Source: Enterocloster alcoholdehydrogenati
GTDB lineage: Bacteria; Bacillota; Clostridia; Lachnospirales; Lachnospiraceae
Direction of reading: 5' to 3'
NCBI RefSeq assembly: GCF_013282095.1
Contig: NZ_BLTJ01000004.1
Span: forward strand, 230,124-294,123
DNA length: 64,000 nt
Shown here: positions 26,191 through 34,437 of the stretch, piece after piece
How the letters are laid out: every line of letters starts with the position of its first letter
Numbering within the stretch: position 1 is the first letter of the stretch
The notes under the pieces: model-generated
Databases searched by the model: none
The model's input: the letters and a program-made list of their open reading frames with translations, nothing else
What the model was told of the DNA's origin: nothing
Position numbers and translations under genes: made by a program

Positions 26191-27675
26191 ATGCAGGATA
26201 TTGTAAAGATCAATCAGAATGACAATGTTGCCGTCGCCCTTCGTCCTTTAAGCAAGGGAGAGGTGCTGCACGTGGCGGATGCCGATGTAGCGCTTATCGA
26301 AGATATCCCCCAGGGCCACAAATTTGCCTTAAAAGCCATCAAAGCGGGAGATGAGGTTGTAAAATACGGCTTTCGCATCGGCTTTGCCAAAGAAGAGATC
26401 ACTCCCGGACAGTGGGTACACGTTCATAATGTAAAGACCACGCTTGGAGAGGTTCTTACCTATGATTATAAGCCAGAGGGCCATGAGGATGTAGAACCCA
26501 CCGGGCATACTTATTTTGAAGGTTACCGCAGAGCTGGAGGGAAGGCGGGCATCCGCAACGAGATTTGGATCATTCCTACCGTTGGCTGCGTTAATTCCAT
26601 CGCGAAGGCATTGGAGACGGCGGCCAGAAAGTTTGTAGGCGGAAATGTGGAAGATGTGATCGCGTTTCAGCATCCCTACGGCTGTTCCCAGATGGGCGAT
26701 GATCAGGAAAATACCCGCAGGGTTCTGGCAGATATGATCCGTCATCCAAACGCAGGCGGCGTGCTGGTGTTAGGGCTTGGCTGCGAAAACAGCAATATCC
26801 CGGTACTTATGGACTACATCGGCGAGTATGATGAACAGAGAGTAAAGTTCCTTCAGTGCCAGGATGTGGAAGATGAGATGGAGGAGGCCATGAAGCTCAT
26901 CGAAGAACTGGCAGCCTACGCAGGAGCATTTTCCAGAGAAAAGATTGATGCCAGCGAGTTAATCATCGGCATGAAATGCGGGGGATCCGACGGTCTTTCC
27001 GGCATTACGGCAAATCCGGTGGTAGGAGCGTTTTCCGATCTGCTGGTAAGCAAGGGCGGAACCACCATCCTGACAGAGGTTCCGGAGATGTTCGGAGCGG
27101 AGACCCTCCTTATGGATCGCTGCGCTACACCGGAACTGTTTGAAAAGACGGTGGATCTGATCAATAACTTTAAGAATTATTTCACCAGCCACAATCAGAC
27201 CATTTATGAGAATCCGTCCCCGGGAAACAAAAAGGGCGGTATTTCCACTCTGGAGGACAAGTCCCTGGGCTGTACCCAGAAGTCAGGAAGCTCTCTGGTA
27301 AAGGGTGTGCTTGAATATGGGGAGCCTGTTAAGGTAAAGGGACTGAATCTTTTAAGCGCACCTGGAAATGACCTGGTAGCTGCGACGGCCCTGGCTGTAT
27401 CCGGCGCTCATATCGTGCTTTTTACCACCGGACGAGGCACACCGTTTGCTTCTCCGGTTCCCACCGTGAAAATCTCCAGCAACTCAAAGCTGGCAGGCCA
27501 TAAGAATAACTGGATCGATTTTAACGCGGGCCGCATGGTAGAGGATAAGACAAAGGAAGAGCTTGCACAGGAGCTGCTTGACTATGTGCTTGAGGTGGCT
27601 TCCGGCCGGAAGGTAAAATCCGAGGAAGCAGGTTTCCATGATATGGCTATTTTCAAGCAGGGCGTGACTCTGTAG
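26191..27675 (+). CDS. uxaA: Altronate dehydratase family protein
   Basis: Dehydrates altronate to 2-keto-3-deoxygluconate. The start at 26191 (MQDIVKINQNDNVAVALRPL) gives 494 residues, the usual UxaA length, with CAGGAGAA upstream; a longer frame from 26047 would run through the promoter and operator. The N-terminal SAF-like domain (about 1-95) and the C-terminal UxaA domain, with FQHPYGCSQMGDD and the GGSDGLSG motif, are both complete. Galactarate dehydratase is a related alternative. Pathway neighbours support altronate. Confidence 0.9.
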   Translation: MQDIVKINQNDNVAVALRPLSKGEVLHVADADVALIEDIPQGHKFALKAIKAGDEVVKYGFRIGFAKEEITPGQWVHVHNVKTTLGEVLTYDYKPEGHEDVEPTGHTYFEGYRRAGGKAGIRNEIWIIPTVGCVNSIAKALETAARKFVGGNVEDVIAFQHPYGCSQMGDDQENTRRVLADMIRHPNAGGVLVLGLGCENSNIPVLMDYIGEYDEQRVKFLQCQDVEDEMEEAMKLIEELAAYAGAFSREKIDASELIIGMKCGGSDGLSGITANPVVGAFSDLLVSKGGTTILTEVPEMFGAETLLMDRCATPELFEKTVDLINNFKNYFTSHNQTIYENPSPGNKKGGISTLEDKSLGCTQKSGSSLVKGVLEYGEPVKVKGLNLLSAPGNDLVAATALAVSGAHIVLFTTGRGTPFASPVPTVKISSNSKLAGHKNNWIDFNAGRMVEDKTKEELAQELLDYVLEVASGRKVKSEEAGFHDMAIFKQGVTL

Positions 27676-27728
27676 CAGGGATCGGACTGCCGGCCGGTTG
27701 GTTCGGCCTGAGAGAAAAAGGAGACTCG

Positions 27729-28490
27729 ATGAAACTAAACAGGACTGCGCTGAGAACTGTGGATATACTGAAGCTGGTGTCCCAAAAACCGGACGGCATT
27801 ACTCTGGATGAGATCTGTGAGCAGCTTTCCATCCCGAAAACAAGCGCTTATGACATTTTGACAACCCTGGTTCACACAGGCATGATCCATGTGGCCAGGG
27901 AGCAGAAGCAGCGCTATACCATCGGCCTTACGGCATACCGGGTGGGAATCAATTATACCAACAATATGGACTTTATCAGCACCATCGACCCGGTGCTGAA
28001 GGCATTTGCAAGGGAAGTGGGAAAAACGGTGTTTTTCGGTGTACGTGCGGATGATGAGATCGTATATATCTGCAAGTATGAGCCGGAAAATCCTATTATC
28101 ACCACGGCAACCGTCGGCACCAAAAATCCCATTTACTGCACCTCACTGGGAAAGGCCATCCTGGCTTATTCTCAGGAGGAGGAGAGAGAGGCTCTTATGG
28201 CCAGGATCCATTTTAAGACGTACACGGACCGAACCATCAGGAACCGGACTGATTTTCTGAAGGAACTGGAGCTGGTGAGGGAAAAGGGCTACGCGCTGGA
28301 TGCCAGAGAGCTGGAGGAACATATGGAGTGCGCAGGCGCTCCTGTTTTCGGCCCTGACGGAACTGTGATGGGCGCCATCAGTGTTTCCAGCCTCTATAAG
28401 CCCACGGAGGATTATGAAGCTCTGGGACGCACGGTCTGTAAAAAGGCGGTTCAGATCTCAAAACTTTTGGGATTTATTGGAAAAATATAA
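27729..28490 (+). CDS. IclR-family transcriptional regulator
   Basis: 253 residues: IclR winged helix (about 5-65, LDEICEQLSIPKTSAYDILTTLV) and an IclR effector domain (from about 80, including YCTSLGKAILA and a late SVSSLY). The position between uxaA and eda/kdgK suggests a KdgR-like role for ketodeoxygluconate metabolism; this is inference from context. It has its own ribosome site (AAAAGGAG) and lies 53 bases after uxaA. A promoter with an inverted repeat follows before eda. Confidence 0.88.
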   Translation: MKLNRTALRTVDILKLVSQKPDGITLDEICEQLSIPKTSAYDILTTLVHTGMIHVAREQKQRYTIGLTAYRVGINYTNNMDFISTIDPVLKAFAREVGKTVFFGVRADDEIVYICKYEPENPIITTATVGTKNPIYCTSLGKAILAYSQEEEREALMARIHFKTYTDRTIRNRTDFLKELELVREKGYALDARELEEHMECAGAPVFGPDGTVMGAISVSSLYKPTEDYEALGRTVCKKAVQISKLLGFIGKI

Positions 28491-28581
28491 GGATGGGGGC
28501 TGCGGCCTTCCTCTTTGGTCTGCAATGTAAAAAGTGCCCGTTTATGCGTATAAAAATGTGCATTTTTCCACAGGATTTCTG

Positions 28582-28610
28582 TTGACAAATCATGCGGTAA
28601 CTATTAAAAT
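28582..28610 (+). promoter_or_regulatory. Promoter of eda
   Basis: TTGACA (28582-28587), 17 bases, TAAAAT (28605-28610), a near-perfect promoter. It fits the strongly biased codon use of eda and kdgK. Confidence 0.88.
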
Positions 28611-28622
28611 TTAAGTATAAAA

Positions 28623-28653
28623 TCGTAAATATGAAACTTATTCGCATTTACGA
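28623..28653. promoter_or_regulatory. Inverted repeat in the eda leader, candidate operator
   Basis: TCGTAAAT (28623-28630) and ATTTACGA (28646-28653) form a perfect 8-bp inverted repeat with 15 bases between, starting about 6 bases after the transcription start. It may bind the IclR regulator encoded upstream. Confidence 0.5.
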
Positions 28654-28679
28654 ACAAAGATGAAAGAAGGAGAAGAGAA

Positions 28680-29333
28680 ATGAAAAAAGAACAAGTTCTG
28701 GCAAGACTGAAAGAAGATTGTCTGGTAGCTGTGGTTCGCGCAAAGAATCTGGAGCAGGGCGAGAAGGTGATCGACTCTATCGTAGCCGGCGGCATCAACT
28801 TCATCGAGATCTGCATGACAGTTGATGAGGGAAGCCCTATTGATCTGATCGCTAACATGGTTGAGAAATATAAGGACAACGACAAGGTAGTCATTGGTGC
28901 CGGCACCGTTCTGGATCCTGAGACTGCAAGAATGGCTATCATGGCTGGCGCTAACTATGTAGTAAGCCCAGGCCTGAACCTTGAGACAATTAAAATGTGC
29001 AACCGTTACAGAGTGCCTATGCTTCCGGGTGTTATGACCCCAACCGAGGCGATTACAGCGATGGAAGCAGGCTGCGACGTAATCAAGATCTTCCCAGGCA
29101 ATATCGTAGGACCTGCTGCGATCAGCTCCTTTAAGGGCCCCCTTCCACAGGGCGAGTTCATGCCTTCCGGTGGTGTTGATGTTGACAATGTTGACAAGTG
29201 GATCAAGGCAGGCGCATACGCAGTCGGCACCGGCAGCAGCTTAACAAAGGGCGCAAATACCGGCGACTTCGCAGCTGTTACCGCAAAGGCTCAGGAGTTC
29301 GTAGCAGCTGTAGCAGCAGCACGTGCAAAATAA
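28680..29333 (+). CDS. eda: KDPG/KHG aldolase
   Basis: Cleaves 2-keto-3-deoxy-6-phosphogluconate to pyruvate and glyceraldehyde-3-phosphate. It is 217 residues, a TIM barrel with the Schiff-base lysine in VIKIFPG, the VVR and GAGTVLD stretches and FMPSGGV near the end. Codon use is distinctly biased (many GCA, GTA, AAG, TTC codons) compared with regulatory neighbours, suggesting high expression. GAAGGAGAA lies just upstream of the ATG. Confidence 0.95.
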   Translation: MKKEQVLARLKEDCLVAVVRAKNLEQGEKVIDSIVAGGINFIEICMTVDEGSPIDLIANMVEKYKDNDKVVIGAGTVLDPETARMAIMAGANYVVSPGLNLETIKMCNRYRVPMLPGVMTPTEAITAMEAGCDVIKIFPGNIVGPAAISSFKGPLPQGEFMPSGGVDVDNVDKWIKAGAYAVGTGSSLTKGANTGDFAAVTAKAQEFVAAVAAARAK

Positions 29334-29418
29334 AACAGCAATTTTTGCTGCCCTGGCGCAGGAGAGGCAGAGGCCTGGCCTTTGCGCGATCTAAAGGCGC
29401 TCCAGAAATCAGAAACCG

Positions 29419-29439
29419 CCGCCCGGATCTTCCGGGCGG
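29419..29439 (+). other. Intercistronic GC hairpin between eda and kdgK
   Basis: CCGCCCGGA (29419-29427) pairs with TCCGGGCGG (29431-29439) around a 3-base loop. There is no T-tract, so it may set mRNA stability or processing, or be a leaky stop. Confidence 0.6.
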
Positions 29440-29475
29440 TGCAGATACAATTAAAGTTAAGAGGAGATCATAAAA

Positions 29476-30507
29476 ATGGCAAAGATCGTTACCATGGGCG
29501 AGATCATGTTAAGATTATCTACCCCCAATAATGAGAAATTCATCCAGGCAGACGAGTTCGACGTAAACTACGGCGGCGGTGAGGCTAACGTAGCTGTATC
29601 CTTAGCAAACTACGGTCATGATGCAGAGTTCGTTTCTGCAGTACCTGCAAACCCAATCGGCGATTGTGCAGTAGCAGCTTTAAGAAAGTACAACGTAGGC
29701 ACAAAGCATATTGCAAGAAGCGGCGAGAGACTGGGTATCTACTTCCTGGAGACCGGTTCTGCCATGAGAGCTTCCAACGTAGTTTATGACCGCGCGCACA
29801 GCTCTATTTCCACAGCTACTCCTGACGAGTTTAACTTCGATGAGATTTTCGAGGGCGCTGACTGGTTCCACTTTACAGGCATCACTCCAGCTGTCAGCGA
29901 TGCAGCGATCGAACTGACTGAGGCAGCTTTAAAGGCAGCTAAGGCTCATGGTGTGACTGTTTCCGTAGACTTAAACTTCCGTAAGAAACTGTGGTCATCT
30001 GAGAAGGCACAGAAGGTTATGACAAACCTGATGCAGTATGTAGATGTCTGCATCGGCAACGAAGAGGACGCTGAGAAGGTTCTTGGCTTCAAGCCAGGCA
30101 ATACAGATGTTACCTCCGGTGAGCTGGAGCTGGCTGGCTATGTTGATATCTTCAATCAGATGGCTGACAAGTTTGGCTTTAAGTATATCATCAGCTCTCT
30201 GCGTGAAAGCCACAGCGCTTCCGACAACGGCTGGTCTGCCTGCATCATGGATGGAAAGACACGTGAGTTCTATCATTCCAGAAAGTATCACATCACTCCT
30301 ATCGTTGACCGTGTAGGCGGCGGTGATTCCTTCGCAGCAGGTCTGATCTGCGGTCTGGCTGACGGAAAGGATATGAAGGCAGCTCTGGAGTTTGCAGTAG
30401 CAGCTTCCGCATTAAAGCACACCATTCCTGGCGACTTCAATCTGGTTACCCGTGCAGATGTTGACAATCTGGCAGGCGGCGACGGATCCGGCCGTGTTCA
30501 GAGATAA
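29476..30507 (+). CDS. kdgK: 2-keto-3-deoxygluconate kinase (PfkB family)
   Basis: Phosphorylates 2-keto-3-deoxygluconate to KDPG, the substrate of eda. The 343 residues include the PfkB entry GGGEANVAVSLANYG and the ATP/anion-hole motif DRVGGGDSFAAGL with the catalytic Asp. AAGAGGAGA precedes the start. Codon bias resembles eda, and together they probably form a strongly expressed transcript. Confidence 0.92.
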   Translation: MAKIVTMGEIMLRLSTPNNEKFIQADEFDVNYGGGEANVAVSLANYGHDAEFVSAVPANPIGDCAVAALRKYNVGTKHIARSGERLGIYFLETGSAMRASNVVYDRAHSSISTATPDEFNFDEIFEGADWFHFTGITPAVSDAAIELTEAALKAAKAHGVTVSVDLNFRKKLWSSEKAQKVMTNLMQYVDVCIGNEEDAEKVLGFKPGNTDVTSGELELAGYVDIFNQMADKFGFKYIISSLRESHSASDNGWSACIMDGKTREFYHSRKYHITPIVDRVGGGDSFAAGLICGLADGKDMKAALEFAVAASALKHTIPGDFNLVTRADVDNLAGGDGSGRVQR

Positions 30508-30543
30508 TCATTTAACGAACACAATCTATACCTTATAAACAGC

Positions 30544-30593
30544 GGAGCCTGTATGAAAATTGCGTTTCAATGATGGATTTTCAGACAGGCTCC
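30544..30593 (+). other. Long intergenic hairpin between the two PfkB kinases
   Basis: GGAGCCTGTATGAAAAT (30544-30560) pairs with ATTTTCAGACAGGCTCC (30577-30593) over 17 bp with one mismatch. CCTGTTATATG follows rather than a T-run, so it is a poor classical terminator. Confidence 0.7.
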
Positions 30594-30626
30594 CTGTTAT
30601 ATGAAAACAATTAGGAGGATATAAAA

Positions 30627-31661
30627 ATGGAAGAGAGTAAGAGAAGAAGCTTTGACCTGCTGACACTGGGACAGGTGCTTTTGCGGCTTTCACCGCCGGA
30701 CAATGACCGTCTCTCCAGAGGAGACACCTTTGTAAAGCAGGTAGGAGGAGCCGAATTAAACGTAGCCGTAGGCGCATCCCTTTTAGGACTGCGCACCGGC
30801 GTTATTTCCAAGCTTCCTTCCCATGACATCGGAAGCTTTATGAAGGGCAAGATCCGTTCCTTCGGAGTCAGCGATGATTTCTTTATGTATGATGATTCTC
30901 CTTCCGCCCGTGTGGGCGTTTACTTCTATGAAAATGGAGCGTATCCCAGAAAGCCAAAGGTGATCTATGACCGTCTGAACAGTTCCTTTTTCAGTCTGAA
31001 TATCGATGAGATTCCGGAGGAGGTCTATACTGCCTCCAAGTGTTTCCATACTACCGGCATTACTCTGGCCTTAAGCCCTCAGATTCGCGAGACTGCCATT
31101 GAGATGATCAAGCGTTTTAAGGAGGCCGGCACGCTGGTATCCTTTGATGTAAACTTCCGGGGAAATTTGTGGAGCGGCGATGAAGCGAGGGAATGTATCT
31201 TAAAGATCCTTCCCTATGTGGATATTTTCTTCTGCTCTGAGGACACAGCCCGTCTTACCTTTTTAAAAACCGGTACTGCAAAAGAGATGATGAAGAGCTT
31301 TACCGAGGAATATCCAATCTCCATCGTGGCTTCCACTCAGCGGATTGTACACAGCCCCAAGCGTCATACCTTTGGCTCTGTGATTTATGACGCGGCAAGA
31401 GATATGTATTATGAGGAAGAGCCGTACCATGATATTGAGGTAGTAGACCGGATTGGAAGCGGAGACGCCTATATCTCCGGCGCGCTCTACGGGCTGTTAA
31501 GCAGCGGCGGCGACTGCTCCAGGGCCATTGCTTTCGGAAATGCCACCGCAGCGGTTAAGAACACTATTCCGGGTGACCTTCCCTCTTCCAATCTGGAGGA
31601 GATTGAGACCATCATAAAGGCCCATAACCAGACCGGGCCTCAGAGCGAAATGGCAAGATAA
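30627..31661 (+). CDS. PfkB-family sugar kinase, second KDG-kinase-like paralogue
   Basis: 344 residues, same fold as the upstream kinase: GGAELNVAVGASLLG near residue 36 and DRIGSGDAYISGALYG near 274. It is only distantly similar to kdgK next door (the entry motifs and catalytic loop differ) and lacks its strong codon bias. A role as a second KDG, fructuronate-derived or other sugar-acid kinase is possible; substrate is not determinable. TTAGGAGGA precedes the start. Confidence 0.85.
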   Translation: MEESKRRSFDLLTLGQVLLRLSPPDNDRLSRGDTFVKQVGGAELNVAVGASLLGLRTGVISKLPSHDIGSFMKGKIRSFGVSDDFFMYDDSPSARVGVYFYENGAYPRKPKVIYDRLNSSFFSLNIDEIPEEVYTASKCFHTTGITLALSPQIRETAIEMIKRFKEAGTLVSFDVNFRGNLWSGDEARECILKILPYVDIFFCSEDTARLTFLKTGTAKEMMKSFTEEYPISIVASTQRIVHSPKRHTFGSVIYDAARDMYYEEEPYHDIEVVDRIGSGDAYISGALYGLLSSGGDCSRAIAFGNATAAVKNTIPGDLPSSNLEEIETIIKAHNQTGPQSEMAR

Positions 31662-31707
31662 AAGCAGCGATTTAATCCTTATGTCATAATTGTTAAGAAT
31701 TCCTTTA

Positions 31708-31736
31708 TTGGATTTTCCGGAAAAATAGTATATACT
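31708..31736 (+). promoter_or_regulatory. Promoter of the lipoprotein gene
   Basis: TTGGAT (31708-31713), 17 bases, TATACT (31731-31736). The lipoprotein start is about 60 bases downstream. Confidence 0.7.
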
Positions 31737-31794
31737 TCAAAAAATGATGGTATCATCAGCAGACAGGGAAACGCAATTAAAGGAGAGATTATAA

Positions 31795-32502
31795 TTGAAA
31801 AGATATGGTTTATATGCAGCAGCTATCTGTACAGCAGCAGTTGTGGGAGTCGGCGGCTGTGCAGCCACGGCAAAGGCAGATTCCACAGAGCTCCAGTCAG
31901 AGACGGCAGTGGAGACGACGAAGGAGGAAAGCACCACGGTGGTTGAGCCTGTGAGCGGCGCGATCGAGAGCGCAGAAGGGAGTCAGCCTGAGAAGATGGA
32001 GGCTGTTCGGATCTACGGCCCGGTGACTCATATGGAGGACGGGCGTCTTTCCATTGATAATCAGTCGGACGCCAGCTCGGCAGGTGAGATCATTTTAAAT
32101 GTATCTCAGGAGTCTACGTATGTTCTGGATGCGGTTTCCGGTATGCCGATGGCCTTAGAAGACATCAGGGACGGAGATACGGTCTACGCCTATATTGGCC
32201 CGGCTATGACTATGAGCCTGCCTCCTATGACAAATGCGGCAGTGATCTTTGCCAATATTCCGGCAGATTTTAAGGTGCCTGATTATGTAGAGGTCAAATC
32301 TGTTGTAACGGATGCCCAGACCTCACATACTGTGCTGACCGGGGCAGACGGCACAGAGTATACATTGTCTGAGGACTGTGAGATCTTCCCGTATCTGACC
32401 AGAAATATCGTCACCCTGGATGATCTGACTCAGGGGAGAAAGGCGGCAGTATGGTCCGATGAGGACAATACGGCTACAAGAATCATGGTATTTGCAGAGT
32501 AA
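31795..32502 (+). CDS. Secreted lipoprotein of unknown function
   Basis: 235 residues from a TTG start at 31795, which follows AAAGGAGAG by about 8 bases. There is a signal peptide (KRYGLYAAAICTAAVVGV) with a lipobox-like VGGC, then a Thr/Glu/Ser-rich linker (about 28-70) and a beta-rich C-terminal domain. The domain contains SLPPMTNAAVIFANIPAD and the end TRIMVFAE. Similar domains are seen in clostridial surface proteins, but I do not recognise a function. It is a single-gene unit with its own promoter and terminator. Confidence 0.78.
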   Translation: MKRYGLYAAAICTAAVVGVGGCAATAKADSTELQSETAVETTKEESTTVVEPVSGAIESAEGSQPEKMEAVRIYGPVTHMEDGRLSIDNQSDASSAGEIILNVSQESTYVLDAVSGMPMALEDIRDGDTVYAYIGPAMTMSLPPMTNAAVIFANIPADFKVPDYVEVKSVVTDAQTSHTVLTGADGTEYTLSEDCEIFPYLTRNIVTLDDLTQGRKAAVWSDEDNTATRIMVFAE

Positions 32503-32587
32503 AAAGCAGGCTTTCCTGTTTTATGGCAATGATTCAGGACGGGGCATTTTCTTTGGCTGTGAGAGCAGTTACGTTTTATGATGATAA

Positions 32588-32640
32588 GAGCGGATGAGAA
32601 TCGCCGGGGACAGACCGGCGGGTTTCATCCGCTCTTTTTT
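32588..32640 (+). terminator. Terminator after the lipoprotein gene
   Basis: GAGCGGATGA (32588-32597) pairs with TCATCCGCTC (32625-32634). An inner CGCCGG/CCGGCG helix is present and TTTTTT follows. It may also slow the opposing ABC operon. Confidence 0.9.
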
Positions 32641-32671
32641 GGGAACATGGATCTGATGAGGCGCGGGAAAA

Positions 32672-33445
32672 TCAGTTTCCGCACTCAATGCTGATCTCAT
32701 TGAATTTAGTCAGAATATCATCGATCTGGATTGCATCCTTTTCTTTTCCTTCTTTATCCATAATGGCATGGCCCTGGTGCATCATCAGCAGGCGGTTCCC
32801 ATACTCTACGGCGTAGCGCAGGTTGTGCGTCACCATGATGGTAGTCAGTTCCTTCTCCTTTACGATACGGTTCGTCAGTTCCATGATGGTTTCTGCTGTT
32901 TTTGGATCCAGGGCGGCGGTGTGCTCATCCAGGATGAGAAACTCAATGGGGGTCATGGTGGACATAAGAAGCGCCATGGCCTGACGCTGGCCGCCGGAGA
33001 GAACACCTACTTTAACATCCATCTTATCCTCCAGTCCAAGGCCCAGGGAGCGGAGGCTTTCCCGGTAAAAATCCATCCGGTGTTTGTTGGCTCCGGGGCG
33101 CAGGTTGAAGAATTTCCCCTTATTGTCTGCCAGAGCCATATTTTCAGCAATGGTCATGGAAGGACAGGTGCCCATGGACGGATTCTGGTATACCCGGCCG
33201 ATGCGGCGCTGGCGCTTGTATTCCGGCATCCTTGTAATGTCTGCATTTCCGATGCGGATGGTACCCTGATCTAAGGGGATGCTGCCGCAGATAATATTTA
33301 AAAGAGAGGTTTTTCCGGAACCGTTGCTTCCCACCACGGATACGAACTGGTGGTCTTTGACCGTCAGGTTAAAATCATCAAACAGGCACATCTCGTTGAC
33401 CGTGCCGGCATTGTAGTATTTATGGATGTGTTGCAGTTCAAGCAT
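32672..33445 (-). CDS. trpZ: ABC transporter ATP-binding protein, tryptophan-type importer
   Basis: 257 residues with Walker A GSNGSGKTS, signature LSGGQRQA and Walker B FLILDEH. The last is an unusual DEH in place of DEP. It is the third gene of an operon with a COG4120-type permease and a COG2984-type binding protein behind a tryptophan T-box, matching the TrpXYZ arrangement. The substrate assignment rests on the T-box specifier. It overlaps the permease gene by 8 bases. Confidence 0.85.
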   Translation of the reverse strand: MLELQHIHKYYNAGTVNEMCLFDDFNLTVKDHQFVSVVGSNGSGKTSLLNIICGSIPLDQGTIRIGNADITRMPEYKRQRRIGRVYQNPSMGTCPSMTIAENMALADNKGKFFNLRPGANKHRMDFYRESLRSLGLGLEDKMDVKVGVLSGGQRQAMALLMSTMTPIEFLILDEHTAALDPKTAETIMELTNRIVKEKELTTIMVTHNLRYAVEYGNRLLMMHQGHAIMDKEGKEKDAIQIDDILTKFNEISIECGN

Positions 33446-34355
33446 GGCTCTTTACCTTCTTTCCGCCCGCAGGACTTAATACGAGAATGATTAAAAACAG
33501 CACAGAGGTGATGAGCTTTAAATCCGAAGCAGTGACCGGGATGGACCATCCGCCGATGCTCAGATCGCCGACCAGGAGGGCTGCGGAAACGCAGGCCTTG
33601 TAGATGATGGAGCCGATTATAACAGCAGTGGTAGATTTTACAAAGCCAAATCGTTTAAAAAGCTGGGTGCCGATGATTACATTTGCCAGACCGATGACCA
33701 TGGTGCCGGTGCCGGTGGAAATTTCAAAAAAACCCTTCTGCTGACAGTAAACGCTGCCTGCCAGAGCAGCAAAGCCGTTTGCGATCGCCAGACCGATGAT
33801 CTTTACCATGCCCTTGTCTTTGGCTAAGGCGGTGACTAAGGCCTCGTTGTCGCCCACAGCCCTTAACAGGTAACCAGAGCGCGTCTGCAGGTAGGCGTCT
33901 AACAGGATCTTGCAGACGAGAACCAGTACAAGAAGAATCAGGGTGGTAGTAAAGGGCTTTAAGGCTTCCGGCACATGGGCAAAGAGAAAGTCGTTTGTAA
34001 AAATGGTTTCCTTACTAAATATAGGAAGGTTTGCCTTCCCGGCGATCCGCAGATTGATGGAATAGAGGGCTGTCATGACAATGATGCCGGATAAAAGGTC
34101 GCGAACCTTTAATTTCACATGGATCAGACCGGTGATACAGCCGGCCAGTGCGCCGGTTAAAAAGGCGACAGCCAGAGCGGAGCCCGGTGAGAGAAAGCCT
34201 CCGGCGATGCCTGCGGCTGTGACAGCGGCTCCCAGAGGGAAGGTGCCGTCTACGGAGAGATCCGGAAAATCCAGGATCTTATAGGTGATATAAACCCCAA
34301 GGGCCATGATGGCGTAAACCAGACCCTCTTCAAGGATGCCTAAGATGATTGTCAT
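33438..34355 (-). CDS. trpY: ABC transporter permease, tryptophan-type importer
   Basis: 305 residues from ATG at 34355 (MTIILGILEEGLVYAIMALGVYITYK), supported by GGAGGA at the proper distance; a frame from 34394 has none. About eight or nine membrane segments, with DFPDLSVDGTFPLGAA typical of this branched-chain-permease-related family. It forms the channel for the importer. Confidence 0.86.
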   Translation of the reverse strand: MTIILGILEEGLVYAIMALGVYITYKILDFPDLSVDGTFPLGAAVTAAGIAGGFLSPGSALAVAFLTGALAGCITGLIHVKLKVRDLLSGIIVMTALYSINLRIAGKANLPIFSKETIFTNDFLFAHVPEALKPFTTTLILLVLVLVCKILLDAYLQTRSGYLLRAVGDNEALVTALAKDKGMVKIIGLAIANGFAALAGSVYCQQKGFFEISTGTGTMVIGLANVIIGTQLFKRFGFVKSTTAVIIGSIIYKACVSAALLVGDLSIGGWSIPVTASDLKLITSVLFLIILVLSPAGGKKVKSHA

Positions 34356-34437
34356 GATATTCCTCCAAACATACTCACAGCTGCCGTCCGTCATATAAAG
34401 GGCGGCAGCCGGTGGTTTTACTTACGCGGATAACGGA

